DNA of 41,195 bases from Roseococcus sp. (lineage in GTDB: Bacteria > Pseudomonadota > Alphaproteobacteria > Acetobacterales > Acetobacteraceae). Position 1 is the first letter of the stretch, and the number at the start of each line of letters is the position of its first letter. Below, one piece after another: positions 14,950-21,371 of the stretch. Made by a program: the position numbers and the translations under genes. The notes below the pieces were generated by a model. The model worked only from the letters and a program-made list of their open reading frames with translations, ran no database searches and was not told where the DNA came from. The DNA lies in contig JAOAIK010000002.1 of NCBI GenBank assembly GCA_026414745.1, positions 1-41,195 of the forward strand. Direction: 5' to 3'.

Positions 14950-16695
14950 CTATGTCGCCGCAAAGGCTTGGCTGCGCACAAGCCGCGCGTAGAGCCCCTC
15001 CTGCGCCATCAGCGCCGCATGACTGCCCTCCTCCACGACGCGCCCGTCCTCCATGACGAGGATACGGTCCGCGTTCTGCACGGTGGCGAGGCGGTGCGCG
15101 ATGACCAGTGTGGTGCGCCCGGCGCGCAGCGTGGCGAGCGCCGCCTGCACTGCGGCCTCGTTCTCGGCGTCGAGCGCGCTCGTCGCCTCGTCGAGCAGCA
15201 GCACACGCGGGTTGCGCAGCAGGGCGCGGGCGAGGCTGACCCGCTGCCGCTGCCCGCCCGAAAGCCGCCCGCCGCCGGGTCCGAGCGGCGTGTCGTAGCC
15301 CTCAGGGAGTGCCGCGATGAACTCATGCGCGCGGGCGGCGCGTGCGGCCTCCTCAACCTCGGCACGCGTCGCTCCGGGCCGGCCGCAGGCAATGTTGGCG
15401 AAGGCGGTATCGTCGAAGATCACCGCCTCCTGACCCACGAAGGCGATGGCGTCACGCAGGCTCGCCAGCGTCACCTCGCGGATCTCGGCGCCATCGAGCA
15501 GGATGCGCCCTGCGCTGGGGTCATACAGGCGCGGCAGCAGCGCGAGGGCGGTGGATTTCCCCGCCCCCGAGGGGCCGACCAGCGCCACCGTCTCGCCTGG
15601 CCGCGCATGCAGGTCGAGGCGGCGGATGGCGGACACGCTCCGGCCGGGATAGCGGAAGGCCACGCCCTCGTAGCGGATCTCCCCGCGCCCGGCAGGCAGC
15701 GGGCGCGCATTGGGCGCATCGGCGATGGCGCGCGGCGCGTCCATCGCCGCGAAGACGCGCGCAAGCCCGGCAAAACCCTCCTGCAGTGCGGCGTTGAGCG
15801 TGCCCAGCGCCCGCACCGGGCGCGCGGCGATGAGCACGGCGGCGACGAAGCCGGTGAACTCGCCGATGGTCCCCTGCCCGGAGCTCACGCGCCAGCCCAC
15901 CACCAGCAGCACAAGCGCCACGGTGACGCCGCCCAGCGCCTCGAGGATCGGGTCGATGCGCGCCCGGGCGCGGGCCATGCGCCAGAGGCTCTCGCGCCAG
16001 GCGGCGAAGGCGCGGGCGGCGCGCGCCTCCTCCTGCGCCTCCAGCCGGTAGCTACGCACCACGGTCGCAGCGGCGAAGCTCTCGTTCAGCAGCGCCGCCG
16101 TCTCGCCCGCGCGGTCCTGCATGCCCGAGGCGGCGCGCCGCACCCGCCGGCCAATGGCGGTGATGGGCCAGGCCGCGACGGGATAGAGAAGCGCTGCGAG
16201 CAGCGCGAGCTGCCAGTCGAGCCAGAGCATGGAGACGACGAGCCCGCCGATGGTCAGCACATCGCCGATGCCGTTCACGCTGCGCGCGATGCCCTCGCGC
16301 ACCGCCGTCGCGTCGGTCACGAAGCGGCTGGCTTGGCGCGCCGGGGCCTCGGCCGCCACCATGGCGAGATCGGCGCGCGTCAGGGCGCGGAACAGTGCGT
16401 TCTGCAGGTGCTCGATGGCGCCGAGCGCCGCGCCCTGGAGATTGATCTGCTGCAGGTAGAGGAAGCCGCCGCGCGCCGAGGTGGCGGCGACGATGACCAG
16501 CGGCAGCCAGACCAGCGCCTCGGTCTCGCCCCGCGTAAACATGTCGAAGGCCTGCTGGATGATGACGGGATAGAGCGCCGTGACCGCCGCGAGCCCGAGC
16601 GTGCAGAGCAGCGCCATGAGCAGCCGGCCACGCTCGGCCGAGAGGTGCGCGTGCCAGAAGCGGCGCAGGAGGGAGAGGCTCGTCGTGTGGGGCAT
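14950..16695 (-). CDS. ABC exporter, fused membrane and ATPase domains (MsbA-like)
   Basis: 581 residues, the standard half-transporter length. The membrane domain occupies about 1-310 with five to six hydrophobic segments (22-46, 60-80, 140-180, 253-268, 277-293). The ATPase domain holds Walker A GPSGAGKS (374-381), signature LSGGQ (478-482), Walker B VLLLDEA (498-504) and His534 in VIAHRL. It should dimerise and export a lipid or other hydrophobic substrate from the inner leaflet; MsbA-type lipid A flippase is the nearest analogue, but the substrate is not readable. It follows cca by 12 bases on the same strand and so may be its co-transcribed neighbour. Confidence 0.9.
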   Translation of the reverse strand: MPHTTSLSLLRRFWHAHLSAERGRLLMALLCTLGLAAVTALYPVIIQQAFDMFTRGETEALVWLPLVIVAATSARGGFLYLQQINLQGAALGAIEHLQNALFRALTRADLAMVAAEAPARQASRFVTDATAVREGIARSVNGIGDVLTIGGLVVSMLWLDWQLALLAALLYPVAAWPITAIGRRVRRAASGMQDRAGETAALLNESFAAATVVRSYRLEAQEEARAARAFAAWRESLWRMARARARIDPILEALGGVTVALVLLVVGWRVSSGQGTIGEFTGFVAAVLIAARPVRALGTLNAALQEGFAGLARVFAAMDAPRAIADAPNARPLPAGRGEIRYEGVAFRYPGRSVSAIRRLDLHARPGETVALVGPSGAGKSTALALLPRLYDPSAGRILLDGAEIREVTLASLRDAIAFVGQEAVIFDDTAFANIACGRPGATRAEVEEAARAARAHEFIAALPEGYDTPLGPGGGRLSGGQRQRVSLARALLRNPRVLLLDEATSALDAENEAAVQAALATLRAGRTTLVIAHRLATVQNADRILVMEDGRVVEEGSHAALMAQEGLYARLVRSQAFAAT

Positions 16696-16707
16696 CCGCC
16701 CCGGCTA

Positions 16708-17856
16708 TCAGCTTGCGTCGCGCCGGGCCAGTTCCCCGAGCCGCGCAAGGCAGGCGGCGCGGTCCGCCTCCGCGCCGCCCTCCAGCCACCAGCGCCGCAG
16801 CTCCGCCAGCAGCGCGCCGAGCCGCGGCCCGGGCGGGATGCCGAGCGCGAGCCCGTCCCGGCCTTGCACCGGAAAGCGCGGCCCCTCGGGCAGGGCGCGG
16901 AAGGGGGCGAGGTCGAGATCGGGCGCATCGGCCTTGGCCACCAGCGCCGCCTCGAAGGGAGTGGCGAGGCCGCGCTCGGCGAGTTCGGCGGCGAAGCGGC
17001 GCAGGCTGCGCGCATCGCGCTCCGCGGGCAGCGCGGCCGCGGCATGCAGCGCCATGAGGCGCGCCCGCTCCTCGCCCGAGAGGCGCAGCCGCCGCGCCAG
17101 CGCCTCGAGGTCGGTGCCGGGCGGAAGCAGCATAGCCAGGCGCAAAAGCACATCGCCCGCGCCCTCGGCGATGGCGGCATCCAGCCGCGCGGGCGCGCCC
17201 GCCTCGGGCAGCACCGCGGGCAGCACGCCCGTCTCGCGCATCAGGGCGAGCGCCGCGCGCGGATCGGGGGCAACGAGCAGCCGCTTGATCTCCGTCCATA
17301 CCCGCTCGGCCGAGAGGCGCGCCAGCCCGGGCACGGCATCCCGGATGGCGGCGAGCGCCGCGGCGTCCGGCTCAGGCCCGCCATAGCGCGCCTGGAAGCG
17401 GAAGAAGCGCAGCGCGCGCAGATAATCCTCGGCGAGGCGGGTGGCCGGATCGCCCACGAAGCGCACGCGCCGCGCGCGCAGATCCTCGCGCCCGCCGAAA
17501 TAGTCGTGCAGCCCGCCCGCCGCGTCGAGCGACATGGCGTTGATGGTGAAGTCGCGCCGCGCCGCGTCCTCGCGCCAGTCGGTGGTCCAGGCAACCTGGG
17601 CGTGGCGGCCGTCCGTCGCCACATCCCGGCGCAGGCTGGTTACCTCGATGGGCAGACCCTCCCGCACCGCGGTGACGGTGCCATGCGCGAGCCCGGTCTC
17701 GAACACCTTGAAGCCGGCGGCGCGCAGCCGCTCGGCGATCTCCTGCGGCGGGAAGGGGGCGGCCATGTCGATGTCCTGCACCGGCAGGCCGGCGAGGTGG
17801 TCACGCACGCAGCCGCCCACGGCGCGCGCGCCGGGCAGGGCGGCGAAGACGCCCAT
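16708..17856 (-). CDS. cca: CCA tRNA nucleotidyltransferase / poly(A) polymerase family
   Basis: 382 residues from the ATG. The class II nucleotidyltransferase head shows GGCVRDHLAG (residues 14-23) and DIDM (the two metal Asp). It is followed by VTSLRRDVATDGRHAQVAW, RRDFTINAMSLD and YLRALRFFRFQARYG, all family hallmarks. It adds or repairs the 3' CCA of tRNAs. There is no HD domain, as in other alphaproteobacteria. The start is uncertain: with this ATG the protein begins only 13 residues before GGCVRD, whereas in-frame sequence upstream (SLPAFLAAPAPM) looks coding. A CTG at 17892 overlaps the TGA of the preceding gene and sits six bases after a GGGGAGG site; it may be the real start. Confidence 0.88.
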   Translation of the reverse strand: MGVFAALPGARAVGGCVRDHLAGLPVQDIDMAAPFPPQEIAERLRAAGFKVFETGLAHGTVTAVREGLPIEVTSLRRDVATDGRHAQVAWTTDWREDAARRDFTINAMSLDAAGGLHDYFGGREDLRARRVRFVGDPATRLAEDYLRALRFFRFQARYGGPEPDAAALAAIRDAVPGLARLSAERVWTEIKRLLVAPDPRAALALMRETGVLPAVLPEAGAPARLDAAIAEGAGDVLLRLAMLLPPGTDLEALARRLRLSGEERARLMALHAAAALPAERDARSLRRFAAELAERGLATPFEAALVAKADAPDLDLAPFRALPEGPRFPVQGRDGLALGIPPGPRLGALLAELRRWWLEGGAEADRAACLARLGELARRDAS

Positions 17857-17888
17857 GGGCGCTGGGGCAGCCAGGAAGGCGGGCAGAC

Positions 17889-18146
17889 TCAGCGCGACCT
17901 CCCCTCGCCGCGGATCACCTGGCCATCGGGCGAGATGCGCGCGGGCACATAGGCCTCCCCGCGGTCGAAGCTGCGCGAGAGGCCGTAGTGCAGGGCTCCC
18001 GCCAGCGCCGCGATCACGCCGACCAGCCCCACGGCCAGCGCGATCATCGGCGGCCCCTTGGCGCCCCGGCGCCCTGAGGCTCGCCACCATAGGACATAAA
18101 GCAGGAAGGGCGCGGCGAAGAAGAGAAGTCCGAAAACGATGGCCAT
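17889..18146 (-). CDS. Small membrane protein, DUF6111-like
   Basis: 85 residues. It has two hydrophobic segments (about 2-22, IVFGLLFFAAPFLLYVLWWR, and 34-54, MIALAVGLVGVIAALAGALH). A short tail containing YVPARISPDGQVIRG follows, resembling the 'YVPAh' tail I associate with alphaproteobacterial DUF6111 proteins. Function is unknown. It lies between the CoA pyrophosphatase and cca genes on the same strand, a conserved neighbourhood as I recall. Its stop codon overlaps a CTG that may start cca. Family assignment is from memory of short motifs and is only moderately secure. Confidence 0.65.
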   Translation of the reverse strand: MAIVFGLLFFAAPFLLYVLWWRASGRRGAKGPPMIALAVGLVGVIAALAGALHYGLSRSFDRGEAYVPARISPDGQVIRGEGRSR

Positions 18147-18192
18147 GCCATGCAGGTGGGAGCGCCGCGGCCGGCGCGCGAGAGTGGGGGCC

Positions 18193-18777
18193 TCATCCGC
18201 GCAGCGCGCGGGCTAGGCTGACGAGGATGGCGGCGGTGGCCCCCCAGATCCGCTCCTCCTCGTGGGGCCAGACCCAGTACTCGCGCAGCCGCCCGCGCCA
18301 CTCGGCCTGCTCGCGCCGCGGCGCCGCAGGGTCGAGCAGGGTGGCAAGCGGGAAGGCGAAGGCGCGCGCCACCTCGGCCGGGTCGGGGCGCAGCGCGAAG
18401 CCGGGGGCGAGAAGGCCGAGAACGGGCGTGATCTCGTAGCCCGTGCCGGTGCGGTGCGCGGGCAAGCGGCCATGCAGTTCCGGCCAGTCGCGCGGGAGGC
18501 CGAGCTCCTCTTCCGTTTCACGGAGCGCCGCCTGCTCGGGCGTCTCGCCCGGCTCGATGCGTCCGCCCGGGAAGCTCACCTGCCCGGGGTGGGCGGAGAG
18601 GTGGGCCGCCCGGCGCGTGAGCAGCACGAAGGGGCGCGCGGAATCGAGCACCAGGGGCACAAGCACCGCGGCGGGACGCGCAGGCGACGGCGCGGGACTG
18701 CCATCGGCCCGCGACGGCGCAGCGCTCGCAGCGGCCCCGGCACGGGCGAGTCGCGCGCGCAACTCCTGCGGGCTCAC
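18193..18777 (-). CDS. CoA pyrophosphatase (Nudix hydrolase)
   Basis: 194 residues. The Nudix box runs from Gly72 to about residue 94 (GRIEPGETPEQAALRETEEE, then LG) with the RE and EE metal ligands intact. Just before it, LLTRRAAHLSAHPGQVSFPG is the UPF0035 signature that marks CoA-specific Nudix enzymes. It would cleave CoA or acyl-CoA to phosphopantetheine and 3',5'-ADP. The start is a GTG at 18777 whose GTGA overlaps the stop of the DUF1285 gene, so the two are coupled. An Ala/Pro-rich stretch at about 15-35 precedes the conserved core. Confidence 0.92.
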   Translation of the reverse strand: MSPQELRARLARAGAAASAAPSRADGSPAPSPARPAAVLVPLVLDSARPFVLLTRRAAHLSAHPGQVSFPGGRIEPGETPEQAALRETEEELGLPRDWPELHGRLPAHRTGTGYEITPVLGLLAPGFALRPDPAEVARAFAFPLATLLDPAAPRREQAEWRGRLREYWVWPHEEERIWGATAAILVSLARALRG

Positions 18778-19385
18778 TCCGCCGCCATGTCGAGGGCGGT
18801 CACCTCGTCAATGGGAAAGAACATCCCCTCGCTCCAGACGCCCATCACCTCGCGCCCGCCCAGACGCTCCGGCACGGCCAGCGCCACCAACTCATAGAAC
18901 ACGGCGCGGGTGATCTTCGCCTCCAGCCCGTCGCGAATGGTGACGTAGGGACGCGGCTCGCGCGTCACCGGGTCGAGATGCACGCGGATGGGATGTTTCG
19001 GCCCCGCCGTGACCACCTGGTCACAGTTCGTGCGGAAGCTGAGGCACTGCTTGGGCGCCAGGCCATCGCCGCAGTCGCAGTCGCGCCAGACCATCTCGAC
19101 GGCGATGAAGGGCGCGTCCTCCACCAGGATCCGGCACCGCTCGACGGGAGTTTCGAGGACGTAGCCGCCGTCCGGCTCGCGCTTGAGGACGGAGGCGAAG
19201 AGGCAGACCAGCTCCTTCCTGCCGATGGGCGAGCCCTTGTAGTACCAAGTGCCGTCGCGCGCGATGCGCATGTCGATGTCGCCGCACTCATGCGGTGCCC
19301 GAATCGGCGCCACCGCGCTCGCCCCGCGCGCCCACTCCGGCGCCGTGCCACCACTCGACGCTTTGTTCCGGCGATCCGGCGGCAT
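18774..19385 (-). CDS. DUF1285 protein with a cysteine-rich insertion
   Basis: 203 residues. The conserved core starts HECGDIDMRIARDGTWYYKGSP and includes LVCLFASVLKRE, APFIAVEMVW, FRTNCDQVV, KHPIRV and PRPYVTIRDGLEAKI, all typical of DUF1285. Function is unknown; the family is widespread in alphaproteobacteria next to CoA pyrophosphatase and cca. Between the usual strands, residues 102-121 add DCDCGDGLAPKQC and a further Cys, giving Cys103, 105, 114 and 121, a possible metal site. The ATG at 19385 was chosen because the conserved HECGDIDM region needs an upstream lead; the internal ATG before RIARDG would cut it. It is the first gene of its unit and divergent from moxR. Confidence 0.85.
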   Translation of the reverse strand: MPPDRRNKASSGGTAPEWARGASAVAPIRAPHECGDIDMRIARDGTWYYKGSPIGRKELVCLFASVLKREPDGGYVLETPVERCRILVEDAPFIAVEMVWRDCDCGDGLAPKQCLSFRTNCDQVVTAGPKHPIRVHLDPVTREPRPYVTIRDGLEAKITRAVFYELVALAVPERLGGREVMGVWSEGMFFPIDEVTALDMAAE

Positions 19386-19412
19386 AGGCTTCGCTGAGAA
19401 CCTCCCGGGGCA

Positions 19413-19434
19413 AGCGGCCCTGGCGAGGGCCGCT
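19413..19434. promoter_or_regulatory. Perfect 9-bp inverted repeat in the DUF1285/MoxR divergent promoter
   Basis: agcggccct (19413-19421) and agggccgct (19426-19434) are exact reverse complements around a ggcg spacer. The repeat lies 28 bases upstream of the DUF1285 start and 60 upstream of the MoxR start. It could be an operator for both directions or a leader hairpin. An AT-rich caatat (about 19474) lies between it and the MoxR start. Confidence 0.45.
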
Positions 19435-19494
19435 GAACAGGGCGGGGAAGGCAGCACCGGCCCCACCCCTCGTCAATATGGGGACAGCGACCAC

Positions 19495-20490
19495 ATGGGT
19501 GAAGTGTCCGACACCGACTTCCTTCTCTCCGAGATCGAGGCGCTGGGCGCGCGGCTGCAGAAGGTGCGCCAAGCGGTCGGCCGCGTGATCTTCGGCCAGG
19601 AGGAGGTGGTGGAGCAGACGTTGATCACCCTGCTCTCCGGAGGCCATGTGCTGTTGGTGGGCGTGCCCGGCCTCGGCAAGACGAAGCTCGTGGAGACGCT
19701 CGGCACCGTGATGGGCCTCGAGGAGCGGCGGGTGCAGTTCACGCCCGATCTCATGCCGGCCGACATCCTGGGCAGCGAGGTGCTGGAGGAGGATGCCCAC
19801 GGCAAGCGCGCCTTCCGCTTCCTGCCCGGGCCGATCTTCTGCCAGCTCCTCATGGCCGACGAGATCAACCGCGCGAGCCCGCGCACCCAGTCCGCCCTGC
19901 TGCAGGCGATGCAGGAACGCAAGGTGGCGATCGGTGGGCAGATCCTGCCGCTGCCCGAGCCCTTCCACGTGCTCGCCACCCAGAACCCCATCGAGCAGGA
20001 GGGCACATACCCGCTGCCCGAGGCGCAGCTCGACCGATTCCTGCTCGAGATCGAGGTGCACTACCCCGACGCCGCGGCCGAGCGCGCCATGCTGCTTGCC
20101 ACCACCGGTGCGGCCGAGGCGAAGCCGGCGCCGACCATGACCGGGCGGGAACTGATCGCGGCGCAGCAACTCATTCGCCGCATCCCGGTGGGCGAGCAGG
20201 TGGTGGATGCGATCCTGAAGCTGGTGCGCGGCGCCCGCCCGACCGAGGAGGGCCTGCCCGTCGTCCGCCAGAACCTCGCCTGGGGCCCGGGACCGCGCGC
20301 GGCGCAGGCGCTGATGCTCGCGACCCGCGCCCGGGCGGTGCTGGACGGCCGGCTCGCGCCCAGCCTGGACGATGTGCTGGCCTTGGCCGAGCCGGTGCTG
20401 CGCCACCGCATGGCCCTCTCCTTCGCCGCGCGCGCCGACGGGGTGAAGGTGGCCGATGTGATCGGCGCACTGAAGGCGAGCCTTGGCTGA
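19495..20490 (+). CDS. MoxR-family AAA+ ATPase
   Basis: 331 residues. Walker A GVPGLGKT (56-63), Walker B LLMADEIN (118-125), the MoxR segment VQFTPDLMPADILGSEVLEE, PGPIFCQLLMADEINRASPR, VLATQNPIEQEGTYPLPEAQ and DRFL are all present. A C-terminal AAA lid follows. MoxR ATPases act as chaperones that remodel vWA-domain partners. The next three genes encode such partners, and the adjacent DUF58 gene overlaps this one by eight bases. The ATG at 19495 was chosen because MGEVSDTDFLLSEIEAL begins the conserved helix; upstream in-frame sequence is promoter-like. The ribosome site is weak (gggga, 12 bases away). Confidence 0.92.
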   Translation: MGEVSDTDFLLSEIEALGARLQKVRQAVGRVIFGQEEVVEQTLITLLSGGHVLLVGVPGLGKTKLVETLGTVMGLEERRVQFTPDLMPADILGSEVLEEDAHGKRAFRFLPGPIFCQLLMADEINRASPRTQSALLQAMQERKVAIGGQILPLPEPFHVLATQNPIEQEGTYPLPEAQLDRFLLEIEVHYPDAAAERAMLLATTGAAEAKPAPTMTGRELIAAQQLIRRIPVGEQVVDAILKLVRGARPTEEGLPVVRQNLAWGPGPRAAQALMLATRARAVLDGRLAPSLDDVLALAEPVLRHRMALSFAARADGVKVADVIGALKASLG

Positions 20491-21361
20491 GGCCGTCCCC
20501 TCCCCCGCCGTCGCGCCTGCCCGAGCGGAGGCGGCGGCCGCCCTTCTTCCTCCCCTGGTGGTGGAGGCGGAACGTGTGGCCAATACGGTGATGCACGGCA
20601 TCCACGGGCGCCGTCGCGCCGGCACGGGCGACTCCTTCTGGCAGTTCCGCCCCTATCTGCCGGGCGATGCCGCGGGGCGCGTGGACTGGCGGCAGAGCGC
20701 CAAAGCCGACCGCCTCTTCGTGCGCGAGACGGAATGGGAGGCGGCGCAGACCGTGGTGCTCTGGCGCGACCTCACGCCTTCCATGGACTGGTGCTCGGCG
20801 CGGGGGCTCGAAACCAAGCGCCACCGGGCGGAGTTGCTGCTGCTCGCCCTCGCCTCGCTGCTGCTGCGCGGCGGCGAGCGGGTGCGGCTGCTGCCCGGCC
20901 CCGCCCGCGCCTTCATGGGTCGCGCCGCCCTGCCCGCGCTGGCGCAGGCACTGGCGCGCCCTGCCGCGCCCGCTTGGCCAGAGGGCGACATGACGCTCGC
21001 CCGCCACGCCCGGCTTGTCCTGTTCGGGGATTTCCTGCAACCGCTTCCTGAGGTGCAGGCGGCCCTTGCCTCCTTCGCTGCGCGGCCGGTTCGGGGGCAG
21101 ATGGTGCAAGTGCTCGACCCCGCGGAGGAAAGCCTGCCCTATAATGGGCGTGTGGCGTTCGAGGGGCTGGAGGGCGAGGCGCCTGTGGTGATCCCGCGCG
21201 TCGAGACGGTGCGGGGCCTGTATGCGGAACGGCTGGCGGCGCACCGCGCCGCGCTGGCCGGCTACTCCCGCTCGGCGGGATGGGGCTTCCTTACCCACCG
21301 CACCGACCAGCCGCCGCAGCTGGCGCTGCTCGCGCTGTGGCAGGCGCTGAGCCCGGCATGA
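20483..21361 (+). CDS. DUF58 protein
   Basis: 292 residues starting from a TTG that overlaps the MoxR stop by eight bases. The DUF58 core is FWQFRPYLPGDAAGRVDWRQ followed by SAKADRLFVRETE. A vWA-like metal motif DLTPS (Asp96, Thr98, Ser100) follows in VVLWRDLTPSMDW. No membrane helix is evident. DUF58 proteins are the usual second gene after MoxR and are thought to be its client or adaptor. It ends ten bases before the BatA-DUF4159 gene. The N-terminal 20 residues are Ala-rich and the TTG start is supported by position and coupling rather than by a strong ribosome site. Confidence 0.9.
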   Translation: MAEAVPSPAVAPARAEAAAALLPPLVVEAERVANTVMHGIHGRRRAGTGDSFWQFRPYLPGDAAGRVDWRQSAKADRLFVRETEWEAAQTVVLWRDLTPSMDWCSARGLETKRHRAELLLLALASLLLRGGERVRLLPGPARAFMGRAALPALAQALARPAAPAWPEGDMTLARHARLVLFGDFLQPLPEVQAALASFAARPVRGQMVQVLDPAEESLPYNGRVAFEGLEGEAPVVIPRVETVRGLYAERLAAHRAALAGYSRSAGWGFLTHRTDQPPQLALLALWQALSPA

Positions 21362-21371
21362 GGAAGGCGGC

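Noticed and set aside
14968..17952. A 994-codon plus-strand open frame opposite the exporter and cca genes
   Set aside because: It has no recognisable motif and skewed composition, and is a mirror of well-supported minus-strand genes.
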